DNA of 64,000 nucleotides. Source: Callaeas wilsoni (taxonomy: Eukaryota; Chordata; Aves; Passeriformes; Callaeidae). A program made the position numbers and the translations under genes. The stretch covers positions 62,001 through 126,000 of the forward strand of contig VWPU01012288.1 of NCBI GenBank assembly GCA_013398955.1, in the 5' to 3' direction. The notes under the pieces were generated by a model. That model did no database searches. It was not told the DNA's origin and saw nothing but the letters and a program-made list of their open reading frames with translations. Shown one piece after another: positions 40,676 to 54,109 of this stretch. Within the stretch, counting starts at the first letter, position 1; each line of letters starts with the position of its first letter.

Positions 40676-43489
40676 CTTTTCCCAACACCCCCCCAAAAAA
40701 CCACAAAGTTCAAACACACAAAGAGTGGCTCTCAGAGTAGACAGGCTCTTAACAACCCCCAGAGCAAAAAATTACAAAAGAAGACTGAAGTATGCATTTT
40801 TGAGGATTTCTTCCTCAGAACCCCTTCTCTCTGAAGGTCCTTTCTGCAATACTAAATGTGAGATCTCATTTTCTCTTTTATAATCAATGATTCTAGGGGG
40901 CATGCAACTGGCATCTGCAGTAGAAGCAGCTTTCCACCGTGCGGGATGTACATGGCCTGGGGCAATGGAAAGGTTTATCATACAAAGATCAATCCCAAGG
41001 CACAGGGAAGATAAAACAAGTCCCATCGCCCTAAAAAAGGATTTTGATTTACACCAAAATGGCTTCCCAGCAGTGTAAGTCGGCTAAAAGAGAATAATAT
41101 ATTACACACTGTAAAACTTTATGCTTGCATTTCTAGAACCACGAATTAGACCTTGGGAAAGGAATAATAAACCAAAACTCCAGGAAAATACCTAATTTTT
41201 GCATTGTTCTTCTGAGGCAATGAACTTGAAGAAAAATTGCTGAAATAAATCTTCATCTACATCAGTTTCTAATGTGAAATAGTTCCAGTTCTTTGATTAA
41301 AATTTTGTTGAAATGCTAAGTAATTACTCTTAGAATTATTTACTGTAACACATAATCTAGACAAGAGCTCATAAATTCAGGTCTACAAATTTGGAAACTG
41401 CTTTTTATTCACCATATCCTCTCAGATCCAAATTATTATGAGTTAAACCAGAGTTTTTAGTGGTTCCTTACGAAGATTTCTGGACAGCTCTTAGAATCTG
41501 AGCTCGTTTTTCTTTCGTCTTTTTAATTTAATGGTCAGCTTCCCATAGACACCAATATGCCTGGCTAAGGCACTGGGAATTTCTTAAATGTAAGATTACA
41601 AAATTTCTCAATTGAAGCCTGTTTTGGACAAATGTGTACAAACAAACACACATACACACACACACGTGATCCTTTTTTCTTATTTCTTTTCTTATTAAGG
41701 AGTGATCCCTCTTACAGGAATGCAATATGACAAAACCCAGTTTTCCCAAACATTTAAAATAAATCATTCTTGTCCCTTGGAAATGAATGCTGTGAATTTA
41801 CCCTTATGAAGGGCTGAAAAGGGAGAGAATATAAATTATAGTAGCAACAAACAAAAAGGATTAAGGGCAATATCCCAAATCTTATCTCAACAACTGGTTA
41901 AAAAGCAGTTAGTGAATATTAGGTCACATCTTTGCTTGTGTGTCAGCCAATTAGCTTTTCAATACACTGCTGGCTTCTGCAAACACAGGGACTCTTGAGC
42001 TTTTCCATGGAAAACACTAAGCTTCACTATCAGCCTGAAGAAAAGAAATCAAGACAGCATAAACTTGGACTGCCTGGAGCTACCTCTCCACAAAGGACTC
42101 ACTCCTGAAGAACTATTTGCTGAAGCTATCTGAGACTAGTTCTGGACTACCAATGCAACGTTTTAAGCCCCCTCTCCCACCAATTTGTTTGAAAACAAAC
42201 TAAAGAAAGTGAAGGAATATATGTTTTTTTTAAACTTTAATTATTTGCTTTACATTTTTTAGGTTTCTAAAAGCTACTCTTCCCAAGCCACTCCATGGTA
42301 AGGGTTCAATGTACCCCAACAATCATTCAAACAAGTTAATAAAATAATTAGTAATGGATTATTTCCAGGAAAAAAAAATCCTAATTCTTGCTGTGTACTT
42401 TAATCTTCTTGAAAACATCAGCCCTATTTAAGTCATTCACATCACCCAGTGATATTTCACAAGCTCCCTCATCTGCAAAAATAATGTTCATTTTATTTTG
42501 ATGGAGAAGATTTATGAAATTCTTTCCCCTGTTTGCATAGACTGCTTGAGCAGGTCCTTCCCATGGTTAGAGAAGGAAGACAGAAGGAAGAAGGATCTAG
42601 TCCTTGTCCATGTTTAGCAATTTCTCCTGGGCCACAGACAGAGCTAATGGAATATCTTCCTTAACATAGAAATTCAATCCCCCTAAAAAAGTGAATTGGG
42701 ACTCAATTTCATTATTTCCCTCTTGTTTTCATGCAGAAAGCCTGGATGTTTTGGAGGAAAAAAAGAACACCTTACAATTCCAGCTAAGGCAAAAAAAAAA
42801 GCTATTCAGTCAAATCCTGAAAACCTGATTTTTGGAAATCTAAGATTTCCAGAGATTTAAGGCTGTATCACTCAAAATACAGTGCTTTGATAAAGTGCAT
42901 TTGTAATAATTTTCACTTAAACTACATTAATTTTGCAGGAAGAAAACAAGTCACCATTTGAAATGAAGACTAGGAGAGGCAAGTTTTGTGGGGAGACTGC
43001 TTCCCTTTAAAATGAGAGCAAGAGCTGGAAAACTCAGGCAACTTTTAAAGCCAGGCTGGCCTTCTCCATATCAGAGCACATACCATCTCTCCACAACCCC
43101 CTTCTCCTCTCCTTTCACAGTGGATGGAAAATCAAGTGAGAAACTGAAATACCAAAAGCAAGGGATTGCCTGATGTTTCTGGGAGGAGACAGATGCTCAG
43201 TCCCCAACTCCTTCTATTTTTAACAAATGAGCAGGCACTATCTTAATGTGATAAGGCCGGAGAGGAACCTGACACATGGATTTAATGTATTTGTTCAAGA
43301 GAAGTGGCACGCTAACAGAAAACAACACCCTCATTTCAAGCCTTCCTAATCATTTACTGCAAAATCAATCTGACATGGATTTACGCATAAAATCTCTCCA
43401 TTCCCCTCCATGACTCAAATAATTATAACTTAAAGAAGAAAACAATAAAGAGAAGGTACTTGGCAAGCTCAGCAATCAGTCCATCACAC
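40676..43489 (-). other. EPHA5 intron 6
   Basis: A 2814-nt intron splitting the second FN3 domain. It has an unusual G-rich 3' end just before exon 7 and a CA microsatellite at about 41643-41668. Otherwise it is AT-rich, with nothing recognised. Confidence 0.85.
41643..41668. repeat. (CA)n microsatellite
   Basis: An imperfect run of aaacacacatacacacacacacac, ending in cgtg. Simple sequence. Confidence 0.8.
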
Positions 43490-43614
43490 CTTTTCAAAAT
43501 ATTTGATTTCGTATTCCAGGATGATGCCGTTGGGTCGATCTGGCTCCTGCCAGGAAAGGGAGATGCTATTTTTAGTTATCTTCCCTTTTTTCACACTACT
43601 GACTGGAGAAGGTG
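43490..43614 (-). CDS. EPHA5: EPHA5 exon 6: first part of second fibronectin III domain
   Basis: A 125-nt exon, the usual size for this Eph exon. It enters at codon position 2 (the preceding exon must supply one base) and ends on a full codon. The translation begins [20 protein letters not shown], continues with the FN3 core [20 protein letters not shown] and ends K. The Trp and the Pro-Asn-Gly turn are typical of the first strands of an FN3 module, here the second, membrane-proximal one. The acceptor reads ttgcag and the donor is AAG/gtgtga, which is a modest match to consensus. It splices to DQETSY in the exon at 40516-40675, reproducing the expected FEKDQETSY junction. Compared with human EPHA5 as recalled, there are a few conservative changes (SSV for TNV, KYF for KHF). 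This is the most upstream exon in the window. Confidence 0.95.
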
Positions 43615-45339
43615 CTGCAAGACAGGAGAAAAACAGAACAGACAAAAACCATTGTTAGTAAGATGGTCTGCCTCAGCCAAAGTCAAACTCGTCAGTGCAT
43701 CCTGAGGCAATTCTTAGCTCCTGCAGATCAGTAGGGTCTGTTTTGACCTTTGTGGTATTTGCCCATTTTTAACAACTGGACTTGCACAGATTTTCAGTAG
43801 CATGACCACCCAAGCAAAGTAATAATATGAACTACTATCACAGCTTATACACCAACCCTGTCTTCTCAAGCAATTTTCAAACACATCAACCCCACACCTT
43901 CTCTTTTCAGATGTGTCAGGGGTCTACGTTATCAGAATTACATATTGATTATGTTTTGCTTTCTTTCACCTGCTTTCAAGGCATATATTTTTCAGAAGAC
44001 CCTAGATTACATGGGCTCCTTAACTATTTTTGGATTTTAAGTAGTTTAAGCCTAGGCATCTTTCAGCCCCCTCCTTCCAGAAGCAGGGAATATTACAACC
44101 TTTATAATTCAATTGCTCTCCATAAATACCACCGGGGTGTTACAGCTCACATAGTGATGCTAATTCCTTGCAAATGGCAAAAGATTTTAATGGCAATCAC
44201 AGTTCGGAAGTTCACAGTGTGCTTGGGGAAGCCACAGCATGAGAGCAGCCATACCAGCTCTGCTCATTATTTTAAGATGCAGCCCTGAAAGGTTATCTGC
44301 CCTTTGCAGCACACATGTGCATCAGAAACAGGTTTGATCCTTTGTATTCAGCCCGAAGTCTGCAGAGACTTTGTAAGTTGTGGTTGCTGCCACCCCTGCC
44401 AGCAAAAGTTACTACGGGCAATGCAACCCTAAAGCCCCAGGTATTTCATGCCAGTGATTAGGAAACAACACTGGGTGAAAAGAAAAGCGGACGGGAGAAA
44501 TTAATAGTCCCCCATTTGCAGGGCCAACGGCAACTTCTCCAGAGATAAAAACAGGCCATGCCTGGATGAGGGACTTTTAAGTCACCCTCCTCACAGGCCA
44601 GCTCCTGCAACGATGACAGGGGGCCTGAGGAGACCCATGGCAAAGACTTTTGTCACCATATGGAGAATGGAATGCAAAGAGCAGCAGCAAATAACCACAT
44701 TTTATCTTCCAAAATGTATTTGGAGCTATATTAAAAAATTTCTTCTATATGCAAGACTAGCTAATTATCTTAACACTATAAAAAAATCCCAACCCATTAA
44801 ATAAAATAAAGACAACAAATACATTAATTTTTCCAGGTCTGATTTTAAGCCAAAAAGTGAGGGAAGAGCTCCAGACAATTATTCTTGGACTGAAGGCTAG
44901 CAGCAAGACCTCTCTGTTATAGCAAGTTCCCACATCTCGGTCTTGCTTCAGCCCTAGTTTTTTACACTCCTGTTTACTTCCCCCACTCAGCTCTTAAAGA
45001 TCCTGAAAGGTGTTGGCTATTTCCATACTGTTTTCTGCTGGAGAGCTGGCATCAAGCTGTACAGACAGTATCTGCTTTTTAACTGTGCATCCACCACTGT
45101 GCTCACAACTGCTCCACTGAGCGAGTAAAAACCACCTTGATTTGAATGATGATCATATTATTTATGCAGGCACTGCATGGTGACCACCAACAATTTTTCA
45201 TCTGCGAAAGTCACCTTACCCCTTCCTGACTGATGTCCTCCATAAGTTTTTGGGCTGCATGTGAATGCAAACAACCACCTAAATACAAACTACTAATCTT
45301 GTAAAGGAATTTCCATTAATCAATCCAGGTACCTAAATA

Positions 45340-45443
45340 CGCGCTGTGCATGCGTGCACACAACGAGCGGAGCTGCGCACATGAGATACACGATCCGTGT
45401 ACGTCTGTATGGTCAGATGCGCTAGCTCAGAGAAGACAGAGCG
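45340..45443. promoter_or_regulatory. Small CpG-dense patch with alternating purine-pyrimidine run
   Basis: I count 11 CpG in about 104 bases at only about 50% GC, well above expectation and far above the CpG-poor surroundings. It starts with an almost uninterrupted purine-pyrimidine alternation (acgcgc, then tgtgcatgcgtgcacaca), a sequence type able to adopt Z-DNA. Whether it is regulatory is unknown. Confidence 0.3.
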
Positions 45444-48400
45444 AGTAGTGAGCTCCATTAAAACAGAATGAAGCCCCTTCTGATGCAAGGGAGCTACGCA
45501 GCTCTCACAGGCACTGGAAAACAAGCCTCGCTGTGTGGTGACGGTGCCAAGCAAAAGGAGATTGTACAATCCTCGTTAAATAGATGATACTCATCACTTA
45601 TCATGAGCCACTCGGATGCTACCATGTACAGGGAGGAGCCACCAAAGTACTCAGAAAAAAGGACTATGCCCTCTGGGACTGTTCTCTAATGCCCCCAAAC
45701 CCCTGCAATGCCTATCCCATGCTCACAGAGCTGGCAGCAGAGATCTGGCAGGATAGAGAACAGCAGAGGTGAGCATTAAACCTTTTTAAACCCCTATTAG
45801 CAAAAGCAAACTTGAGAAGAGCAGTGAGGGGAGACCTCAGCCCTCCCTGGTATTGAATGCCTCTCAGGAAGGTGAAAATCATGCTATTCCCAGTATCAAA
45901 ATTGCCTGATCAAACAATGGATTTTTCATCCACTTTATTGAGGCTTCCTGAAGTGTTAAAGCTCACAAGCGCTTTACAGCCAAGAGAACAGTGCAAGCGC
46001 TCCCAAATTCTGCTGCAAAATCTCCCCCTGGGAGATTCAGGGCAGTTTAGCTCTCCTTTACGTGCACCTGCACAGTACAACACAAAATGCACCACCAGCC
46101 ACCCAAACACATCCATCAAACTTCCTACGCCCCTAGACCAGAGCATTCTCTTTAAAAAGCATATGCAAAAAGCTTGGTAGTAAGCAGCTTTGTGGACTTA
46201 CATCTCTGGGTGTGCAAGTCTCTAACATGTTCAAATGTGGCTCACAGAATGCTCTGCTCTACCAGGAAATGGATGGAAGATAAGAAAATGAGTAACCCAA
46301 CTCTCAAAGTAAATTAGAAGAGGAGTAACCGTATCCTTCTTGAATCTCCTTCAAAAGAAGTGTTAAAGTGTAACCGTGAGATAAAGGCCAATTAAGTAAA
46401 TTCAATAAATCCCAGCGGTGCTGGCATGATACAGCAACTACTCTGCATCCTCAATGCACAGAGATTACGATGCTCTGAAGTGAAGGAAGGAAGGTATAAG
46501 TATTTTAGAGTTTTCTTTGTCAAACAAAATGTAATCCAATCCCAGGCAAGTGGACAAAGTCTGCAATCATTCCATCTTAAAAGCCTGCAACTGGATACTG
46601 TGCTATATGATCTCAGAAAAATAAAAGGATTACTTAAGACTTGCTTTTCAAAGGTCACTGCTTCTGCAAGGGCAGCATCCTCTTAACAGAAAGAAGTCAA
46701 GCCACAGAGCCCTTCCATTTGGAGTACAACATGTAAAAAAATAAATTCACGTAAGAGTCAAGATATATAAAGCTGTAATATCTCATGTTTCTTATGTAAG
46801 CAGACAGAAGTCTTGCTCAAATCCCTGCCTTGACACAACAAAAGGTGGATGCACATTGTGAATTGTTCATGTTCTGCACATATGCATTAATTTCTCAGCG
46901 ACACAATCAAGATCAAAGAGGGATATTACAACATTTATGTTTATGTTTGCCATTTATGAAAACAGCCGTGCATGTGATGAAAGCAAAGAGAAGATGTAAC
47001 AAGGTGTGAAATTGCCAATGTACATTTTTGCTTTCCTGAGACCAAAAATTAATCAGGAAGCAAAGAAAAGCATAGAAAACTGCTTTTTTTTGTTCTGTTT
47101 CTAGCATTTCTTAAGAAGAGTAAGGGGACATACCAAATAAAAAAGTTTCTGCAGAAGACGCATCATTAGTCACATCTGAATAACTACAGGAGATTATTTC
47201 AAGAGGAACAGACATTTTAGGACATTGTTCCTCTGCAACCTTTGATAACGACATTAGCACTGAATTAGCCATCTAGGCACCAAAGGCCATATTTACTACA
47301 TACTGTGCTGTGTCCCACTAATATCTATCATACAATAATGCTTAGTGGAATAAAATGCTAATTATATTTTAAGAGAAACTAATGTTATCAGGTGAACAAC
47401 CACTGTACCAATACAAAACAAATAATCCAGTTTCTACTTTTCATGGTCCATCTACTGCTCTCTCCAGGCCAATTACTTTTACCTTGGTATTTTTCACTCT
47501 GGCAGAAAGAACAGCTAATGGCTCCCAATCTTACTCAGTCTCAAAGCCATAACCTTTACCTGTTATCATATAACCAAAGCATTAAGTTATAATTAATGCA
47601 CTTAATAAAATCAGGTCTAATTGAATAAAATAAAACCTGTATTAGAAGAGTAACCACAAGGCAAGTAACTCTGGTTTCACTTCAAAAGCCTTGTATATTG
47701 TAATTTTTCACTCAGTTTCTAATTTTTTTTTCTCAGGCCTTTGGTGACTTCAGAGTTTGAAGCAAGACTTGCCTTATTCACCAAGTCACACTAAAGGCAT
47801 TGCAAAATTGCAGGTGGCTTCAAGCAGTAGGTTAATTTAAAAAAATACAGATATGTTAGTTAAAATAGAAACACTGCATGGGGAAGGAAAAAAAAAAGCT
47901 TTCACTGTATTATCTCTTTGCATTTCTATGTAGGAACTTTTAGGGCAGCTTAACACCAAGTGGCTCCCTTAACGGTACTTTTACTGTGAATATTACACCT
48001 GGGTCAGAATTTAGGATTTAAGTCAAAACTTGACTTTTGTGCTACAATTTTTCATATCCCAAAGTGTACTCAAGTTTGTCGGATAATAGGTTTCAAAACT
48101 CTTTGTCCCTTGAGAACAAATAGTTGCAAACCATGCCTGGCTAGTTAGGCAAACAGGCTGGGCCCCAAGTTTGCAGGTGATTGCAAATGTTTTTGAAAAC
48201 TGAGTCCAGGGAATGAAAGGTCCTTGTACTAAGTAGCATTAAATGCCATTTCTATTCTATCTGAGATCTTTTGTGGGATTTCAATCCCGCACAGGCTCTA
48301 AATGAGGCAAGGAGGTAAATTCTAGCCCCAGAATTAGATTAAATCCAAACACCTTGCCATGTAAGAGCCAAATCCTAAAACATTGTTCATATATGGAGAT

Positions 48401-48844
48401 CATCTTCTCTTGAATGATTCTTCAAGGTATCTCTTGTGTAGATGGGGATTTCATCTCAGTCCTTTTCACACATCAAATATAAAAATGAGAACACAATCTT
48501 CAAATTGCTTTGGCAATGAATATATAATATTTCTTCACATCTTCTACGTCCCAAGATGAACTCCTGAGCTGCCAGGTCTTACCTCTCTTTGCAGTCTGTT
48601 ACCTACCATTTTGAATGCCTCTGAAATCTGAGATGCCCTGATCTGTACCTTGAAACAAAACAGGTCAAACAAGAGAGAGGAACCCAACTGAAGCACTCCA
48701 TGGACCTGACAGAGGGCAGGGCCCCATTTTTGTAATATGAGTCCATGGCTAACCCAAGCAACCAGATCTATCTCATTTGAAAAGGGATGATCTTTCAGGT
48801 GGTTCCCATCCTGGTTCCTGTAAGATTCAACACAGCTCCATAAG

Positions 48845-48890
48845 CTTGACACCAGGACATGACTTGACACCCGGACATGACTTGACACCC
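48845..48890. repeat. 18-bp tandem repeat, about 2.5 copies
   Basis: The unit cttgacaccaggacatga at 48845-48862 is followed by a near-identical copy (one base different) at 48863-48880 and the first ten bases of a third. Confidence 0.85.
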
Positions 48891-51800
48891 AAGCTGATCA
48901 TGGCCAAGGTGCTCCCAAGACCCTGCTGCCTCCCAGCTGGACAGAAGGTTGGGTTTGTGAAAAGTGAAACCCCGATTGGTGCCCAATTGTGTTGAAGAGT
49001 CTGCTCTTTCTTTGACAAAGCTTTCCTCAGATAACTTCTCTCTAGGCTTCTAATCCTTGGACCTAAGACACCAGAAAAGTACCTTTGCTAAAGGCAAAGA
49101 GAGCAGTATGGATGCTGTGGTTTTGCGGACACTACTAACCCCAATGCTTTTAATTACCAGCATTCCCACTGCAGAGAAGTGCTCTTGTGTTGGTAGACAC
49201 AAACAAGAAAAAACTCCTTCAATTCATATTCACATTAGAGCAATAACAGAAGTAATCTGCGAGCAATTTGCATTAGCACAGAAATGATGGTTCATCTCTT
49301 ACTTCTGATTCTCTAAGAGATCAGAGATCTGTCAGGAGATCTGCCTGGCTATGCACCAATGTGGTCTAAAGCCTCAAGATTTACTGTGCCCCAATACCCT
49401 GTGTTCTTGCAGTAATTCCAGTGCGTTTAGGGGAAGGAGAGGTATGTGCGCACTAAATTCACATAATTGAAGGCTTTCTTTTCTCTGAGTATCTCCTAAA
49501 GGAGCTTGCAAGAGAAGCAGCAAAGAGAAAAAACAGAGGAAACCAAGAATCTTGTTCCACAACAAGCTAACATCAATGGACCCACCCATAAGGACCTACT
49601 GCTTCTTATGGTAAATCTTTAGATGAACACTCTGTGATATTTTCCCACTCCTGTAAAATGGTATTAAATAAACAAATAGCAACAAATGCTTTGCTGCATG
49701 TGAAAAATCACTACTGAAATTCTCCCTGCAATAATTTGTGTTATAAAAATGTATCTGTAAAATGTTCTTTGTTATTAAGGCCAAGTACTGATTATTGACG
49801 TATAAATTATGAAAAAAAATGCATAGCTTTAAACGCTTATATGCGGTCTTTTCTTAATGAAACTATGTTGTTAATTGTGAGACAGCAGGACTCAATGCAT
49901 ATTCCTCAAAGGACAGTGGATGCAACCAATGAAAGCTTTGCCATTCACAGTACATTTTGCCATAACAAAATATTGCTAAGACTCACTGAAGTGCCTACCT
50001 TTGTGGAGGCAGCCCAGGAAGGCATAGCAACATCTCACCTCTGGCACTCCTTTCTCTCTGCCCTCTTGTTGCCTTGCATGAAAGTTTCCAAAATTCACTG
50101 CTTATGCCACAAAGCAAGAAATAATTTCTAAAAAATCTACCGTAAGGAAGTTACTTTGTGCCAGGGCTATCATATATTAAAACTGCAACAGGATTACAAG
50201 CAGAGCCTAAAGACACCACAAAATCTGGGCACTAAACTATAGAGCCTTTGGGGTAAGGCTGCCTTGTCATTCCTCATGTGCACACCACCCCATACAGAAC
50301 AGAGGCAGAATATTTAATGATACCTATCATATATCACTGCTATCTCAAAGAAACATACAACCTTTGGCAAGGCTCTTAAAAGCACATGGTCTCAAAAAAT
50401 AAACTGGATTCTTGCCATTTGCCTTCTGTTTACAGAGTTACACAGACACGCTCTCGGCTCCTGCCAATCACGGATGAGAGATGTGTACTCTTAAAGAATG
50501 GAAGCTGCCTGCAGATTCACAAAACTTGCAGACATGAGGCCTGATGAAAACATGACCAGATATCACAAGAGAAAATTGTGTAATATTGAACACACTCATC
50601 TCAAGGGAGGGGAAGTATTACCTCCAGCTTGTTCATCAACAAACACATTCAGTGCCTTATCAGGAATATTGGTATACAACAGTTTTAAGGAATTTTAAGG
50701 ACTCTGTATAATGAAGGCTACAAAGGGCACCATGATCTGTAACATCAATCAAGGTAATTTTTTTTTCTCTTGAAACCTGAAGGCTTGCAAACACCTGTAT
50801 TTTGCAGGGTGCAAAGTCCCCTTCATTCAGCTACAGGCTGTTTAGAAAAAATAATTTAAAAAATTGGCCTGGCAAGACTGGCCCTGACCACAGCTCATTG
50901 TTTGGGAAACTTTTTTTCAATTGCCAGGCCTAACATACATTCATTTGTATTTATAGCAGCATCAGCCCTGTGTCCTGCACAGCCAGTTCCTATTAAGCTG
51001 TAATTTATCTTGATCCTCAGAAGGGAGAGGGAGACATTAGGGCATCACAGTTCTCCTGGGCTCAGGACAAAGAGGCATCCCTGATGTCCCTAGCAGGTAC
51101 TTGCACTCAAGGCCAATGCATATCTGAGACAAATATTTGTCAGAACAGGTAAGAGTCATGAAGAAATATCTTCCTGTAGGCTGCAGATCCCCAGGGAATT
51201 CCAGTACCTGTTTTTTGAGAGCCTCTGGAAATGAAGACAGTACGTTTTTCTGAAAGCTGGGGAACAGTTTGTGGTTAAGACCAGAGCCAGATTTCTTCAC
51301 GCCACAGAAAAGCTGTAATTTCCCCATATTCCATTAGTGGTTTAGTTGTGAAGCCTAAGAATAAATACTATTGACTTACAAGACTCTCATAAATTCACTC
51401 CTAGCAAGGTGATAAGGACTCCAGCTCTGATCCATCAAAGCATTTTTGGAAAATGCTTAATTTTAAGTGCATGAGTGCTACCACTGCTGTCAGCATTTTG
51501 CTGGATCATAGCCACAGGGCTCAGCATTTTGCTGTAGAATTCATATTATTGAGTGCATTTATCAGACTAGCTTCCACCACACTTACCAGGGAGTGCCTTT
51601 CCTATCTTTAGTAACATAATATCTGATTTGCATTTAAGCAAAAACTTCCTTTTAAAAACCACATGCCATTAAGAACAAAACAAAGCCAAACCACAGCTAC
51701 TGAATAAAATGTAAAACGTGCATGTTCCTGCTCCCTACCATCTCACCTTCTTAATTCCTAAATGGGTTCTTTTCTTCATACAAGACTTGCTGCGTCCTTT

Positions 51801-52766
51801 TTCCAGCTGTTACCAAACTCTAAACCCGGCAAATTCATGGACCATTTTAAAAATGCGTGGGAAATTTCCTTCTCTGCCAAGCCTGCCACTCTGTGTGATA
51901 CAGCAATCAGTCTTGCTGATGAATTCTACCATTAAAGCCAAATTACTAAACACTCTAGTGAAATCAGAGGCAGGCAAACTAATTCCTTACATTTCCACTT
52001 GAAGAACAGCTACTGAAGAGGTGCAGCAGGTCAGAGGGAAGAATAGGCCAAGTCCTTAACTCCCATTGTAGCTTGTTTTGGATTTCCTATGGTATTTGGT
52101 CCCTCTGAATACCACCACTGTTCTTATCTCACCTCTCATGCAGAAATGGGAGAAAAGCATGAGCCTACCACTTGTCACAGGACCCTGAGCTGGTCACAGC
52201 TTTGCAGAACCACAATCCAGACCTTTTCCATAAGTCAGTTCCCCAATGAAGACCGGAAGACTTGAAATAAAATACTTAAAAACAAATAAAAATATATCAA
52301 ACAGGTAATATTAGATCAAACCCCTAGATTAGTAAAACCTCAGAATTACTAGAGCTGAAACGGAAAGGTTTATGTACCCGTGATTATATAAAACCCTTGG
52401 TTTTAGACTGACAGTGACTTTTCTGGATCAGAGCAAATGCTGCCCAAGCTCCTACTATTTTTAAGGGAAATGGCAGACAAATAAAAAAATCGAACAGATC
52501 TCATCCTTGCTGCCAACTCAGATATCCTGCCCAGTCTTTTGGCACTTAAGTGTGACCATGGGCACTGTTAGTCCTAAAATCTCAGGTTCCAAACATGGAG
52601 ATGAAGCTAACTACAAAAGTCAGCGCAAATCAAAGTTTTACTACAGGTGCAAAAAACATGAAGAGAGAAAACACCTCTTCATATATCAAGATAAATTTGT
52701 GTACCTTCAGCTTCCAAAAGGGTAACCTTTGCAGTGTGAAACATGGGAGCATGGAATGCCCCTTTG

Positions 52767-52790
52767 GAAGGAAGGAAGAAAGGAAGGAAG
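52767..52790. repeat. (GGAA)n low-complexity tract beside CR1
   Basis: Imperfect ggaa/gaag repeats about nine bases before the CR1 3' terminus at 52799. Tetranucleotide expansions often sit next to retroelement ends. Confidence 0.75.
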
Positions 52791-52798
52791 ATGCAGCT

Positions 52799-53165
52799 TC
52801 ACAGAATCATAAAATGGTCTTGAGTTGGAAGAGACCTTAAGGATCATCTAGTTTCAACCCTGATGCCATGGGCAGGGACATCTTCCACTAGACCCGGTTA
52901 CCTAGAGCCTCATCCAGCCTGGTCTTGAATAGGAAGGTCACAACCACAACTTCTCTGGGCAGCCTGTGCCAGTGCCTCAACACCTCCATCGTAAAAATTT
53001 TTTTCCTTCTATCTAGTCTGAATCTACCCTCTTGTAGTCTAAAGCCATTACTCCTTGTCCTATCCTTACAGGCCCTTCTAAAAGTCCTTCTCCAGCTTTC
53101 TTGTAGGCGTCCTTTGAGCCCCGGACGGTGCTGTAAGGTCTTCCTGGAGGTTTTCTCTTGCTGGC
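52799..53165 (-). mobile_element. CR1 LINE, 5'-truncated, minus orientation
   Basis: The plus strand starts tcacagaatcataaaatgg and continues ttggaagagaccttaaggat, then atgggcagggacatcttcca, aacttctctgggcagcctgt and cttgtcctatccttacaggc. This is the reverse complement of the avian CR1 3' region as remembered, with the ATTCTATGA-type terminus at 52799 and truncation near 53165. CR1 is the dominant LINE of birds and inserts as short 3' fragments; this piece keeps no intact reverse transcriptase and is inactive. Moderate divergence suggests an older copy. It is one of the main arguments for an avian or other sauropsid genome. Confidence 0.9.
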
Positions 53166-53639
53166 TCTGACATCAAACTGCTAGGAATGGGATGAACTGA
53201 ATTCCCTCTCCTCTTCAAGTCAGCAGACTGTGACCTCCCAGTGCACTGTCCCACACAAACTGTCATGCCATGCCCTGTTTCCCCTGCCGGTCACTCGCAG
53301 CTCTCCCTGGGGCTGCTCTTCTTGGCAGCGGGTACTCCTGGCCACGCCTGCTCATCAGCCGCTCCTGTACAAGCTGTGGGCTTCTGGTGGGTCTTGGCAA
53401 TCCTTGGGGGTTTCCCTGGCTCAGTAAACCTTCCCGTAGCATTCCCGTAGCAGATACCCTGCTCTGCTGTGGAATGCACCTTCTCTGGGCTGTTTGCTTC
53501 AGCAAGTCCTCAACCCATGGCTTCCCCAGTAGGCAAAGTGATTTATCAGATCCTTGGGGAGAAGGAGGAAGCACTTGAGGGAGCTCTATACTGTGCCCCA
53601 CTTTGAATGTCAGGAAAAGTACAGTGCATTTTTATGGAA

Positions 53640-53935
53640 TCCAACAGGGAATTGGAGAAAATCCTCAGGTTAAGAAAGCTACAGAGATTGTTCTGTCCTG
53701 GGGAAAGGAGAGTGAAAGAGAACATGAGTCTCCAAGTAAGTAAAAAGCTGCTGTCTCTGGAGCAAGACAAGCACAGTATTAAATTTAGGAACAGCTTTCT
53801 AAGGACAAAAATAATGAAACACTGGAAAAAAATCACCCAGTGAACCTGTGGCATCTGTGCCTGTGAAGGTTTTAAAGCAGGTTAGATGAGCACATCCTGA
53901 GATCCTTCCAGACACAAGGCTCTACACAGACACCT
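53640..53935 (+). mobile_element. Old CR1-like 3' fragment, plus orientation
   Basis: The order of short blocks (taaatttaggaacagctttc, then gaaacactggaaaaaaatca, cccagtgaacctgtggcatc, gaaggttttaaagcaggtta and gagatccttccag) follows the CR1 3'-region order remembered from birds and reptiles (frames around 'cactggaacaggttgcccag' and 'ggtcccttccaa'). It is strongly diverged and lacks a clean terminal repeat. It lies head-to-head with the minus-strand CR1 at 52799-53165. The subfamily is undetermined; an unrelated LINE is possible. Confidence 0.55.
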
Positions 53936-54109
53936 GGCTATCACAAGGTGATAAAAATAAAAACGATCTTGAAAGGCAGAGATCCAAGAGACATATATTT
54001 AGTGCCGTTTACCAGCTGGCACGTTTGTGCCAGGAGATGTTACGGAAAAATCTATATTGTTGAAAGTGGCTAGTCACACAAAAGAATGGCACTGGGATAA
54101 AAGCATCAG

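Noticed and set aside
43827..44288. Plus-strand 153-codon ORF in intron 5
   Set aside because: No recognisable family, no CpG or promoter context, and low-complexity-like composition; treated as chance.
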